Shown here: piece after piece, positions 38,459-47,878 of the stretch
Numbering within the stretch: the stretch's first letter is position 1
Layout of the letters: every line of letters starts with the position of its first letter
Source of the DNA: an uncultured Planktomarina sp.
GTDB lineage: Bacteria; Pseudomonadota; Alphaproteobacteria; Rhodobacterales; Rhodobacteraceae
DNA: 64,000 nucleotides
NCBI GenBank assembly: GCA_905182535.1
Contig: CAJJBZ010000008.1
Coordinates: forward strand, 124,001-188,000
Reading direction: 5' to 3'
The notes under the pieces: model-generated
Told to the model about the DNA's origin: nothing
Database searches by the model: none
The model's input: only the letters and a program-made list of their open reading frames with translations
Program-made: the position numbers and the translations under genes

Positions 38459-39253
38459 ATGTCGCGATACAAAAATACAGTAGCTTTAATTACGGGCGCT
38501 GGGCAGGGTATCGGCCGCGCAATAGCACAAAAACTTGCTAAAGATGGCGCTTTAGTAACAGTCCTCGATATAGACGAGGGAAATGGGCGAAAAACTGTCG
38601 AAATGCTCAAGCAGGATGGCCATCAATCCCATTTTGTTAGAGCCGATATCACAAATTTTAGTGAAGTCGAAGAGGCTTTTGCCAAGACTGCAGAAAAGCT
38701 GGGTCCAATCGAACTTCTTATTAACAATGCTGCATTTAGTATCGCTGGAAACCTCGAAAATATTTCACTAGATGCCTGGCATCGAGAAATTGATGTAAAC
38801 TTGAACGGTACTTATCACTGCATTCGTGCAATAGTTCCAGCTATGACGAAGGCTGGTGGTGGCGTAATTATCAATATTTCTTCTGTGAACGGCGTTCGCT
38901 ATTTTGGTAATCCCAGCTATAGCGCAGCAAAAGCTGGAATTATCAACCTTACCCAGTCGGTTGCAAGCGAGTTTGGCGGCAAGGGCATCCGATGCAACGC
39001 GGTTCTGCCCGGTGCAGTGCGTACAGACGCAATCACTTGGAAAACACGCATTGAAAAAGATCCAAATATATTCGAGAAGCTTGGTCGATGGTATCCAGTT
39101 GGCCGTGTAGGAGAGCCAGAAGACATTGCTAAAGCTGTTTCTTTTCTTGGTTCAAACGAGGCAGAGTTCATTAGCGGAGTGGCGCTTCCAGTTGATGGCG
39201 GGTTACTGGCTGGCATGAATGTGATGATCGAAGATTTTATTTTAGAAGACTAG
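38459..39253 (+). CDS. SDR-family oxidoreductase
   Basis: 264 residues, classical short-chain dehydrogenase. Cofactor motif ALITGAGQGIGRAIA, Asp after beta-2 (VTVLDIDEGN, which favours NAD), NNAAF, catalytic Ser in IINISSVNG, and YSAAKAGIINLTQSV with the Tyr and Lys. PGAVRTDAITW and DGGLLAG close it. It oxidises or reduces a hydroxyl/keto group on an unknown substrate, plausibly a sugar derivative given its neighbours. It starts 17 bases after the TIM-barrel gene with GGAGAGAAGC upstream. Confidence 0.92.
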   Translation: MSRYKNTVALITGAGQGIGRAIAQKLAKDGALVTVLDIDEGNGRKTVEMLKQDGHQSHFVRADITNFSEVEEAFAKTAEKLGPIELLINNAAFSIAGNLENISLDAWHREIDVNLNGTYHCIRAIVPAMTKAGGGVIINISSVNGVRYFGNPSYSAAKAGIINLTQSVASEFGGKGIRCNAVLPGAVRTDAITWKTRIEKDPNIFEKLGRWYPVGRVGEPEDIAKAVSFLGSNEAEFISGVALPVDGGLLAGMNVMIEDFILED

Positions 39254-39392
39254 AAATTTTGTGACCCTGAGAAATTCTAAGACCTACCGAGCCGCAAACT
39301 TTGTTAGGAATTATTCATATATACGCCGAACACGTTTCCATCGGCTCTATCCAATTCAGAGGCGGTAAATGTTTTGAACACTCGCACAAGAC

Positions 39393-39805
39393 CCAGACAT
39401 CACGTTGTTTGAGTTGCGTGATGCACTGGCAGACGCGACTGGTCTGCAGGTTCAGCACTATGCTATCGGGCATCTACTAAAGCGCTTCAGGGCCACATAA
39501 AAAAAGTCACTGGTTGCCACCGAATGCCCCATGCCGTAATGCTCATGGATCAGGCCGGGTGGCACATGACCAATGCGCTCATCGTACCCGAGAATATCAG
39601 CATCATACCGCTACCGGCCAAATGTCCAGAGCTCAATCCAGTCGAAAATATCTGGCAGTTCATGCGGGACAACTGGCTCTCCAACCGCGTCTTCGAATCC
39701 TATGATGAGATCGTCGATCATTGCTGCGATGCCTGGAACAAGCTGATCGAACTGCCCTCGCGCATCATGTCCATAGGAAACCGCCAATGGGCTCAAGAGT
39801 TCTGA
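39393..39805 (+). pseudogene. IS630-family transposase remnant
   Basis: An N-terminal piece PDITLFELRDALADATGLQV with HYAIGHLLKRF resembles the helix-turn-helix of IS630 transposases. Then comes a stop and frame change, and the C-terminal catalytic part HAVMLMDQAGWHMTNALIVP, LPAKCPELNPVENIWQFMRD and NRVFESYDEIVDHCCDAWNK. The DDE core between the two pieces is mostly deleted, so this is a non-functional relic. Coding strand is plus. Confidence 0.8.
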
Positions 39806-39834
39806 TCACTGCAGGTTGTTATCAGACGCATCAG

Positions 39835-39943
39835 CACACGTTCATTCACATCAGTGTTCGACGCGATCAGCGCCATCTACAAAATGTACTCAACACAGGA
39901 GTGTTCAAACTACTTTCACGCAGCAGGTTATGGATCAGGTTAA
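39835..39943 (+). mobile_element. Second transposase tail fragment
   Basis: A short frame encodes TSVFDAISAIYKMYSTQECS and NYFHAAGYGSG before a stop at 39941-39943. The ending NYFxAAGY is one I associate with IS630-type transposase C-termini. It lies about 30 bases after the first relic in another frame. Confidence 0.5.
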
Positions 39944-40078
39944 TTTAGAAACGCGTTAGTTGTCAGTCTGAGGATCCGATGAAGATACTAGATCCAACTA
40001 AATTTATTATCAGGCCAGTGTATTTCAGTATTCTGAATTAACCAAAATTCTATTTAACTTCAATCCTATTAATGCCTG

Positions 40079-41029
40079 TCAGCAGGAAATCTTCCCATGA
40101 GTTGGATCCAAAATCTGTGTCTCAGCCATTTTGTAGTACCTGGCGGCGTTTGCACAAAATAACTTGTATAAGTCTGATCCGCTCAGGTGTTTTAGTATTA
40201 CTTTGAAAGCTGTATAAGTGCTGTCAAATGTTGCGTAAAGCGTTTCTACTGGGTGGTCGCTGGCCAACATGATGCGATCCGCACCGAAACAGTCTATGCA
40301 AGTCAAAACAACCTGAGCAAGACTGTCCAGTGTCCATTGTTGATCGTAGGCGACCAGGTCTGAAACTTTCAGAACAATGTTTGGTGCATTTGCCAGGCTG
40401 CACAACCCATTTTTCCAGTCGTCGAATCCTGCCTGCGTTCGATCGATTGGAGCCCCGCAGTGGTTCAAAATGAACAGTGTCTGCGGAAAATCATTGGCCA
40501 ACCGTAATGCCGCCCCAAACTGCCAAGGCATAATCAACAGATCGAACGAAAGATCATGGGTAGCCAGAACTTCCATCCCGCGGCGCCAGTCCGGGTCATC
40601 CATCTGCTCGAATTCTGAAGCTGCCTTCCGGGACTTACTGAGTATCTCCCGGACGCCAGTTACCCGCGGATGCGCGGTGTAGCGATCCAAGAGGTTCGCA
40701 ATGTTTGGTTTGGCCAGTTGAGCATGTGCGACGTAGCGTGCGGCCATCCAATCGGGTCGCTGAAGAGAATCCAGCCAAGTCAGTTCACCAAAGGGATTCG
40801 TGGGGTCCCAACCGGCTTCTATATGGACTGTGGCAATAACATTGTATCCAACTGATGCTATCAGATATTGTTCTGGAAGTTGGTTGCGGGATAGTGCGCC
40901 GGTTTGGTTCTTATCGGCCGACAACCATGGGTGTGAACAGCTTGATAAGTCCCAAAGATGGTGGTGAGCGTCGATGATAGGCCCGCAATAATAACCGCTG
41001 GCGTCCTGAACTGAATTCGCGGCCATCAT
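40079..41029 (-). CDS. Amidohydrolase-family protein (lactonase-like)
   Basis: About 316 residues of the metal-dependent amidohydrolase-2 barrel. The first-strand motif IIDAHHHLWDLSSCSHPWLS, then YNVIATVHIEAGWDP, VTGVREILSKS, LFILNHCGAPI and MLASDHPVETLYATF with the late Asp-His. L-fuconolactonases and pyrone-dicarboxylate lactonases share this pattern, so hydrolysis of a sugar lactone is a reasonable guess. I chose the ATG at 41029, because the longer alternative starts with TTG at 41071. It is divergent from the Gfo/Idh/MocA operon. Confidence 0.82.
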   Translation of the reverse strand: MMAANSVQDASGYYCGPIIDAHHHLWDLSSCSHPWLSADKNQTGALSRNQLPEQYLIASVGYNVIATVHIEAGWDPTNPFGELTWLDSLQRPDWMAARYVAHAQLAKPNIANLLDRYTAHPRVTGVREILSKSRKAASEFEQMDDPDWRRGMEVLATHDLSFDLLIMPWQFGAALRLANDFPQTLFILNHCGAPIDRTQAGFDDWKNGLCSLANAPNIVLKVSDLVAYDQQWTLDSLAQVVLTCIDCFGADRIMLASDHPVETLYATFDSTYTAFKVILKHLSGSDLYKLFCANAARYYKMAETQILDPTHGKISC

Positions 41030-41340
41030 TCTAGTTTTGTCCAGTGTGATAGGTGGCAAGAGTATTGGCAAACTCTAGCTTAAGCTCACACTGAAACCTT
41101 GCGTAATTTCCGCGTGAAATCCGAAAATCAGTTTTGCCCCAAAGCAGGATAGTCTTGCGTGATCCTGATCTGGCAAATTGTACTAACCACCTAAACGACT
41201 TGCGTACTTGACGGAATAAGCTCCACATGGTGTTATTGTCCTACTGCTGACAACCTCAAGCCTACCTTGGGGGAATGTTAAAGTGAAGATTTATTTAAAA
41301 AATTTTACCATCTAGCCAAATTACCTTTGCTGTCAAGTAA

Positions 41341-42447
41341 ATGAGGAGGGAGCTAAAATTGGAAAAATCTAATGTTACAACTGCTGCCTTAGACCTCCAG
41401 CAAACGTGGCCTCTGCCCAGCGTTATGCGCCCGATCACAATAGTTGGCGCAGGCGATATTGTGAAAACTGCGCATCTTCCTGCCTATCGAAAGCTGGGTT
41501 TTCCAATTGCGGGAATTTTTGACCTGAATCCGCGCGCGGCCCACCTCTTGGCGCAGGAGTTCGATGTGGCTCAGGTGTTTGAAAGCTTGGATGAAGCGAT
41601 TGAAGGGAGCGGCAACCAGGGAGTTTATGATATCGCGCTGCCCCCAGCCGCAGTACTGCCGACAGTCAGTGAATTGCCTAAAGGATCGGTGGCATTGATC
41701 CAGAAACCAATTGGTGAAAACCTTGCCGAAACCCGCAGGATTATTTCAGCTTTGGATTCACGCAACATAATCGCCGCCGCAAATTTTCAACTTAGGTTCA
41801 CACCATCTATGTTGGCCATACAAGATGCAGTGCGACGTGGAATTTTGGGATCCATCGTGGATGTCGATGTGCACTTGGCGGTGTACATGCCTTGGGAAAA
41901 CTGGTCTTTTATTCCAGCGTTGGACGCCGTTGAGATTCCCTTACATTCCATCCACTATTTGGATTGGATCCGTTCGCTGCTTGGTGAACCTGCCAGCATT
42001 TTTGCAAAATCTGTTGCAAACCCACGGTATCCGGATCTGAAAGATTCTCGCAGCAGCATCATCCTTGATTATGGAAATTTGGTGCGCTGTTGCCTATCGC
42101 TTAATCAAACATACAACTACGGCCCAGAATTTACCGAAGCCACCATCCGGGTCGAAGGAACCAAAGGCTGTGCACATCTGGATCTGGGATATCTTTTGGA
42201 TTATACTAACCCATCTCCTGAGCGACTTCAGATGGTGACAGTTGGGGGAGCTTGGACGGACATTCCGTTGATCGGAGAAAGGATACCGGATTCTTTTGGC
42301 TCGGTAATGGCAAATTTACAGCGCTATGTAGCTTCTGAAGACAAGGTTTTGCACACAGACATTCATGATTCTTTTGCCACAATGGCACTTGTTGAAGCAG
42401 CCCTGGAATCAAGCCGGCAGGGTGGTTTTGTTCCTGAAAAATACTAG
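41341..42447 (+). CDS. Gfo/Idh/MocA-family oxidoreductase
   Basis: 368 residues. N-terminal Rossmann fold: ITIVGAGDIVKTAHLPAYRK and GIFDLNPRAAHLLAQEF. The EKP-like catalytic segment is LIQKPIGENLAETRRII. The C-terminal domain follows with ANFQLRFTPSMLAI and VDAVEIPLHSIHYLDWIRS-like packing (His in PLHSIHYLDW). The family oxidises a sugar or cyclitol hydroxyl with NAD(P). It is the first gene of a three-gene operon with the deacylase (49 bases on) and the dehydratase. Confidence 0.88.
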   Translation: MRRELKLEKSNVTTAALDLQQTWPLPSVMRPITIVGAGDIVKTAHLPAYRKLGFPIAGIFDLNPRAAHLLAQEFDVAQVFESLDEAIEGSGNQGVYDIALPPAAVLPTVSELPKGSVALIQKPIGENLAETRRIISALDSRNIIAAANFQLRFTPSMLAIQDAVRRGILGSIVDVDVHLAVYMPWENWSFIPALDAVEIPLHSIHYLDWIRSLLGEPASIFAKSVANPRYPDLKDSRSSIILDYGNLVRCCLSLNQTYNYGPEFTEATIRVEGTKGCAHLDLGYLLDYTNPSPERLQMVTVGGAWTDIPLIGERIPDSFGSVMANLQRYVASEDKVLHTDIHDSFATMALVEAALESSRQGGFVPEKY

Positions 42448-42496
42448 AGCCAAAAGAACGGGCCTCGCCAATTGGTATGCAAGTAAGGAGAACAAA

Positions 42497-43522
42497 ATGA
42501 AACACAATGGCCATAATCACAATTTAAGTTGCTCGGTGGATTTTGATAAACTCGGAAAACAAATTGGAAGCTTTGATATTCCGTTGTCGGTACACGATGA
42601 TGCTTGGGGCGTCGTTCGGGTCCCGATAACGTTGATCAGCAACGGCAATGGCCCAACAGTAATACTTGAAGGAGGGAATCACGGTGATGAATATGAGGGG
42701 CCTATAGTGTTGGGTGAAATGATCCGCGATTTGAATGTTGAAGATGTCAACGGTCGGCTAATTATCATTCCGGTGATAAATACCCCTGCTGTCGGTGCCG
42801 CTTGTAGGGTTTCGCCCATCGATGGGGTTAATATGAATCGCAGCTTTCCGGGCGATTTTCAGGGAACGACGACGCAACAAATTAGCGCCTTCGTCAACCA
42901 TGTACTGTTTCCCTTGGCGGATGTGTTTCTTGATTTGCATTCAGGGGGATCTTCGCTAGATATCATTCCCAGTTCAGTGATTGAACCGGTAAAGGATCCA
43001 GACTTGAACCGCCGTACAGTCAATGCGGGCAGGGCCTTCGGGGCATCTGCAATGGTTATTATTGACAATCGGGGCGAGGCGCGTACCGCCATGGCCTCGG
43101 CTGCGGCGGCAGGGCTGATTGCTATTGGGACTGAGTTGGGTGGGGGGGGCACCGTCTCCATCGATGCACTTAACCTTTGCCGGACAGGTGTGCGCAACGT
43201 ATTGACCCATTTTGGGGTCTTGGCGCAAGATAAAGCACTAAAACGACCTGATGCCCCCAAACGATATGAACTTCTGCAAGGTGCACACGTTATTTCTGAT
43301 CTCCAAGGGGTATTTGAACCGCTTCATCCCCTGGGAACCAAAGTCCAGTCTGGTCAGTTAGCGGGCCGAATCCATTTCATAACTGATCCACGATGCCGGC
43401 CAAAGGACATTTTTTATAACGTAGACGGCATCGTCTATGGTCGCCGTCAGCCTGGCCATGTGAAGCCGGGAAACTGTTGTCTTGTGGTGGCCACGCAATT
43501 CGATGGTGATTCTAATGATTGA
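42497..43522 (+). CDS. Succinylglutamate desuccinylase/aspartoacylase-family deacylase (DoeB-like)
   Basis: 341 residues. It starts MKHNGHNHNLSCSVDFDKLG after a strong AAGGAG. Zn-carboxypeptidase-like M14 fold: LEGGNHGDEYEGPIVLGEM (His and Glu ligands), SPIDGVNMNRSFPGD, DVFLDLHSGGSSLDIIP (third ligand His) and GTELGGGGTVSIDALNLCR with the catalytic Glu. The closest relatives I recall are N-acetyl-diaminobutyrate deacetylases of ectoine breakdown (DoeB/EutE). The actual acyl group is not known here. It overlaps the dehydratase by 8 bases, which implies coupled translation. Confidence 0.82.
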   Translation: MKHNGHNHNLSCSVDFDKLGKQIGSFDIPLSVHDDAWGVVRVPITLISNGNGPTVILEGGNHGDEYEGPIVLGEMIRDLNVEDVNGRLIIIPVINTPAVGAACRVSPIDGVNMNRSFPGDFQGTTTQQISAFVNHVLFPLADVFLDLHSGGSSLDIIPSSVIEPVKDPDLNRRTVNAGRAFGASAMVIIDNRGEARTAMASAAAAGLIAIGTELGGGGTVSIDALNLCRTGVRNVLTHFGVLAQDKALKRPDAPKRYELLQGAHVISDLQGVFEPLHPLGTKVQSGQLAGRIHFITDPRCRPKDIFYNVDGIVYGRRQPGHVKPGNCCLVVATQFDGDSND

Positions 43523-44450
43523 GCTAGGAGATATCAAGGCGGCTCGTGACCGCATATCTGAACATATCCGCAGGACGCCTGTTTTGCCTGTGAGGAACAC
43601 GTCGTTGCCACTTGGTAAAGGTGAATTGTTCTTGAAACTGGAATGCATGCAGGTCACGGGATCATTCAAGGCTCGTGGTGCAACCAACAAATTTTTGACA
43701 ATGCCAAAGGAAGCGGTGCGAAACGGGATCGTCACTGCGTCGGGTGGCAATCATGGAATTGCCGTGGCCCACGCCGCTACGATGGCTGGTGTGCCGGCTA
43801 CGGTTTTTGTGCCAGAGGCCGTGACTGAAGAAAAGATCGCCCGTTTGCGCCAATGGGGCGCAAAAGTTGTCCGGAGAGGTAAGATATGGAACGATTCAAA
43901 TGCTCTAGCCCTTAACTATGCGAAAGAGCGGAATTGCGCCTATTTTCACCCTTTTGCTGACCCAGCTGTTGTGGCTGGGCAGGGCACCACGGCGCTGGAA
44001 TTTTTGGAAGATGCACCTACACCTGATGTGATGGTCGTGGCCATCGGTGGGGGTGGGTTGATTTCTGGCATGTCGATTGCATTGAAAGCCCTTCATCCAA
44101 ATGTTCGGATTATTGGTGTTGAACCCACGGGGTCGCCGACGCTCAAGGCGTCGCTTGATGCAGGACGGGTTGTTAGACTACCAGAGGTGACAAGTCGCGT
44201 TGCAACTATGTCTTGTGGTGAAACAGATTCTGGTATTTTTGATCTAGTTCAGGCCCATGTGGACGATGTTATGCTTGTTGATGATGAGGATATTTTGGAT
44301 GCCTGCCAATGGTTGTGGTCAGAATTAGGGATCGCCGCCGACCTCAGCGGTGCCGCTGCGATAGCGGTGTTGAAGTCCGGGAAGCTGCGGGTCGAAGAAG
44401 GACAAAAGGTTGCCGCTTTGATTTGTGGGGCGGGCAGCGATGGGATGTGA
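43515..44450 (+). CDS. PLP-dependent threonine/serine dehydratase family (EutB-like)
   Basis: 311 residues, fold-type II PLP enzyme. The Schiff-base Lys lies in VTGSFKARGATNKFL, the Asn-containing loop in VTASGGNHGIAVAHAAT and the phosphate-binding Gly loop in VVAIGGGGLISGMSIAL. The Ser-like PLP-nitrogen contact region is ICGAGSDGM at the C-terminus. It would eliminate ammonia from a beta-hydroxy amino acid. Members named EutB act in hydroxyectoine use next to a deacetylase, as here, but catabolic threonine dehydratase is an alternative. The ATG at 43515 overlaps the deacylase stop. Confidence 0.85.
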   Translation: MIELGDIKAARDRISEHIRRTPVLPVRNTSLPLGKGELFLKLECMQVTGSFKARGATNKFLTMPKEAVRNGIVTASGGNHGIAVAHAATMAGVPATVFVPEAVTEEKIARLRQWGAKVVRRGKIWNDSNALALNYAKERNCAYFHPFADPAVVAGQGTTALEFLEDAPTPDVMVVAIGGGGLISGMSIALKALHPNVRIIGVEPTGSPTLKASLDAGRVVRLPEVTSRVATMSCGETDSGIFDLVQAHVDDVMLVDDEDILDACQWLWSELGIAADLSGAAAIAVLKSGKLRVEEGQKVAALICGAGSDGM

Positions 44451-44975
44451 TTTGAAAATCAGATTAATTGGTAGGTGCTGTCAAGGAAATTTGGTTGAAG
44501 CGGACGCCGCGATCTACTAGTTATCGCGAATGAAAAATAAAGCCTTTTGTAACAGACTAAAAAATCGCCTGAGTTCATTCGCTTGACTATAATTTTGTAA
44601 ATCTAATTTTTGCTTTTGCTCTTATGCGAAGGGCCCAATGTACGAGAAAATGTTGAAGCTAGGCATGAGACGATACAGTTTTGGTGAAATAAATTTGACC
44701 TAAAATTTGCTGATGAGCTTCATCGAAGGAGAATTGCTTGAGCACGGCCTTAGTCAGAGTAGAGGTCGCATTCGGTTGACAGCACCTCGCGTGCCATCTG
44801 TTCGGATAGAATTACCGTCATTCCTCCGTCAAGAGCCTTACCCTTGGAGACTTATACCGTTTGGGCCATCACACTTTTGGCGTTAACTAACAATCGACCG
44901 AACGAAAGCTACCTGAAAACGATAGTGTAATTCGATCCTGCAAAAGCAGTCCACCCTTTTAAACGTTGATGTAAA
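44451..44975. other. Intergenic region, nothing recognised
   Basis: 525 bp between the convergent dehydratase and ABC ATPase genes. No frame of substance and no clear terminator hairpin seen. Confidence 0.5.
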
Positions 44976-46053
44976 TCAGATCTTTGGAAGGGCCATGCCT
45001 GTATCAGCCTGAAATAATTGGGAATGTTCGACATTGGGTCTAATCCAGACGGTTTCGCCTGCCTTCACATGGTAAAAAATTTAACAGCACACATATCTGT
45101 GCGCCCTCGCGCTGACCAAACATTTCAAGCTCACGCCCAGTCATTTCGATCATGTCAATCGATAATTCTAAACCATCCTTTTCGTTGGTGAGTAAGAAAT
45201 CCTCTGGGCGGACACCTAGTATTACTGGCATTCCGTCCTCGCCACTTTGGTTGGAAGGCAATTCAACCCGGCCACCGCCAGATAAATCAATCCAGATCTT
45301 ACCATTATTTCGCTGTAGTTTTCCCTTCAGCATGTTCATCGCCGGCGAACCGATGAAGCTGGCGACAAACGTATTGGCTGGGTTGTCGTAAACTTCATCA
45401 GGAGTGCCGATCTGCTCGATGTTGCCGTTGTTCATGACAACGATGCGATCGGCCAGCGTCATCGCCTCGATCTGGTCATGGGTTACATAGACCATCGTAG
45501 CTTGAAGGCGTTGGTGCAAACCACGCAGCTCAGTGCGCATTTGAACCCGAAGCTGGGCATCAAGATTCGACAGTGGTTCATCCAGCAAGAAAGCCATCGG
45601 TTCTCGCACCAGCGCACGGCCCATGGCGACACGCTGACGCTGACCGCCTGACAACTGGCGCGGGTAACGGTCCAGATATTCGCTCAGCTCGAGCATCTCG
45701 GCTGCCCACTCGATGCGACGCGTTTGTTCAGCCTTGTCCATTTTGCGCATTCGCAGCGAAAACGACATATTACCGCGCACCGTCATGTGCGGGTAAAGTG
45801 CGTATGATTGAAATACCATGGCGATATCTCGGTCCTTTTCAGGCACGTAATTGATCACCCGGTCACCAAGAATGATTTTGCCCTGAGTTACCTCTTCAAG
45901 GCCTGCGATCATCCGAAGCAGCGTTGTCTTGCCGCATCCTGAAGGACCGACCAGCACAACAAACTCCTTGTCGGCAATCTCAAAACTGAGGTCGTGAAGT
46001 ACCTCCAGGTCGTCGTAACGCTTAATTAAGTTAATAATTTCAATCTTGGCCAT
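44976..46053 (-). CDS. ABC transporter ATP-binding protein, MalK/UgpC type (frameshifted near C-terminus)
   Basis: ATPase of a carbohydrate-uptake (CUT1) importer. Walker [21 protein letters not shown]-loop [13 protein letters not shown], signature [19 protein letters not shown], Walker [15 protein letters not shown], switch His in [15 protein letters not shown], and the C-terminal OB-type regulatory domain from about residue 235 ([11 protein letters not shown]). The frame breaks at about 45066-45072. One base removed restores [20 protein letters not shown] to a stop at 44976. It is divergent from the binding protein and permeases, with a shared 437-bp promoter region. Confidence 0.9.
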
Positions 46054-46490
46054 TCAAATCTCACTTTCTTCGAGTTGTTGGGGCGTCAGCGTCAAATTCT
46101 GTTTGGCCTGTGCGTGATTTGCCACGTTGTTAATAGCGTGTGACCCTAAATCATCTGCGGTGACCAGAAGCACCCGAGAGTTTTCCAGATTTTGATTTGA
46201 ATGCTTGACCTATCTGGTTATTATGCTAATATTATAATAGCATGCTAAGATTATAATAGGATGTGTCAACCTTTTTAGGATCGGCATATTTTAAATGTAA
46301 TTGGAATTTAAAATGATAAGTCTCAGATGGCTTTATTTGAGTACTGCATAAATCCCCAGCGTGTTCGTTAGGATACCTAATTGATTGTCAAATATATCAG
46401 AGAGGTGACCTAGAAAAAGACGGAGGGGATGTTTGTAAGCTGAAGGAAAAAAGGAACTGAACTGACTTTCATCAATAGGGAGGAAAGAAT
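46054..46490. other. Divergent promoter region of the sugar-type ABC transporter
   Basis: 437 bp between the minus-strand ATPase and the plus-strand binding protein. It contains the tandem 19-bp repeat described separately and a TTGACC hexamer at 46205-46210, 16 bases before a TAATAT. GGGAGGAAAG at 46479 is the ribosome site of the binding protein. No regulator gene is encoded. Confidence 0.6.
46223..46260. promoter_or_regulatory. Tandem 19-bp palindromic repeat, probable operator
   Basis: Two adjacent copies, 46223-46241 and 46242-46260, differ at only two positions. Each is itself a near-palindrome framed by GCTA and TAG(C/G) and contains a perfect TATAAT. Such an arrangement fits a regulator binding over two overlapping promoters of the divergent transporter genes. 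Confidence 0.55.
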
Positions 46491-47870
46491 ATGGTAGAAC
46501 GGAACGAAATAGAACTTAAGCTGCAAGAGGCTAACCGTCGACAGTTACTGCAGGGTAAAATTGACCGGCGCGAATTCTTATCGCGCAGCATGGTAGCCGG
46601 CCTTGGATTAGCAGGTGTCGGAGTTGCATCGAAATATGGCGTTGGACCTGCGTATGCTGCGGAAGGTCGCCCCCTGACACCCACGTTTTATGACTGGATA
46701 GAGGGTCTACACCCAGGTATCCCTGGCGTAAACGAACGGTTCCCGGGTATCAATTACCAGATAGCACCGGTTCAGGGTTTTGGCATTGAACGGTTCGTTG
46801 CCGAATCCAAAAAGAGTGACAGCACGTGGGATGTCTATGTAGGGCAGACACCATTTGTCGAAATGACATCCCTGATCGAGGCCGACGTGATCGAGCCATG
46901 GGATAACTATATTCCGGCCGACGTGATCGATGATATTATTCCTTCTATCCGCGAAGAATGCTCAGTCAATGGCAAACTCTATAACTGGCCATTCTTGCTG
47001 GATGTGGTTGGAATGGGCTGGCATTCGGGCGTGACCAACAAGGCCGGTCTTGTCGATTCGGCACCGGCGACTTGGGACGAATTCCTGGATGGTGCCAATA
47101 CGATCAAAGAATCTGGCGCGGCTCCATTTGGTGCGACATTCGACGCCCATGGTTGGCGTTCAGTGGCACCTCTAGCGCACAGCAGAAGTAGTGATGTCTA
47201 TACCCCCGAAGGGTTGTTCGACTTTACCAGTGATGCGGCGGTCGAAGCTTTGGTGCTGATGAAAAAAATCATGCAAACCTCCAACCCAGACATTCTTCTT
47301 TCCGGCGCGTCTGACGGGGGCGTAAACGGTACACCTGACGAGGTTGCTTTTTCCACTCAGCGCGTTGGGTACTACGTCAAATACTTCAATGCGCCGCTCC
47401 GCATGGCGCAGTATTGGGACGATCCCAAGCAGTTGCATATGGGTCCACTACCCAAGTTTTCGGGTGGTGAGGGTTCTACCGTATTCTGGACAACCGGATG
47501 TGCGTTGTTCAAGCATGGCCAGAACAAAGAGAAGGCCGCAGAGTACATTAAGTCTTTGACTTATGACCGTCAGATCTGGAAGGATTCGATCGCTGGAACT
47601 GAGACTGCACATGTTGGGCAATTGCCACCATATAGTTCAATATACAAGGAATGGGGCGAAACCAAACCCGATTGGATGTTGCCATTCGTTGGGCTGGTTC
47701 GTGGCCAATTGGATCGGGCTAAGGCTATTGACAACCATCTGTTTGGATTGTCGCAGTTCCAGATCGGTCAACCTTTCTGGGAGGCCTTTCTTAAGGGTGA
47801 AGAATCCGATCCGCGCGTCGCTATGCAGAACGTAACAGACGCCGTACGCGCTGAGATGAATCGCGGCTAG
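46491..47870 (+). CDS. Extracellular solute-binding protein, family 1 (Tat-exported)
   Basis: 459 residues. Residues 20-60 form a Tat-like signal: DRREFLSRSMVAGLGLAGVG and GVGPAYA before the mature part. The mature protein has the two-lobe binding-protein pattern: PGIPGVNERFPGINYQIAPV, DVYVGQTPFVEMTSLIEADV, KLYNWPFLLDVVGMGWHSGV and STVFWTTGCALFKHGQNKEK. Family 1 members usually bind oligosaccharides or polyol phosphates. The ligand is unknown. It is the first gene of an operon with two permeases (8 bases to the next). Confidence 0.9.
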   Translation: MVERNEIELKLQEANRRQLLQGKIDRREFLSRSMVAGLGLAGVGVASKYGVGPAYAAEGRPLTPTFYDWIEGLHPGIPGVNERFPGINYQIAPVQGFGIERFVAESKKSDSTWDVYVGQTPFVEMTSLIEADVIEPWDNYIPADVIDDIIPSIREECSVNGKLYNWPFLLDVVGMGWHSGVTNKAGLVDSAPATWDEFLDGANTIKESGAAPFGATFDAHGWRSVAPLAHSRSSDVYTPEGLFDFTSDAAVEALVLMKKIMQTSNPDILLSGASDGGVNGTPDEVAFSTQRVGYYVKYFNAPLRMAQYWDDPKQLHMGPLPKFSGGEGSTVFWTTGCALFKHGQNKEKAAEYIKSLTYDRQIWKDSIAGTETAHVGQLPPYSSIYKEWGETKPDWMLPFVGLVRGQLDRAKAIDNHLFGLSQFQIGQPFWEAFLKGEESDPRVAMQNVTDAVRAEMNRG

Positions 47871-47878
47871 GGATCTAA

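Noticed and set aside
42497-44450. Full hydroxyectoine degradation pathway
   Set aside because: Only two of the required enzyme types are present; no ectoine hydrolase, EutC or ectoine importer is seen in the window.
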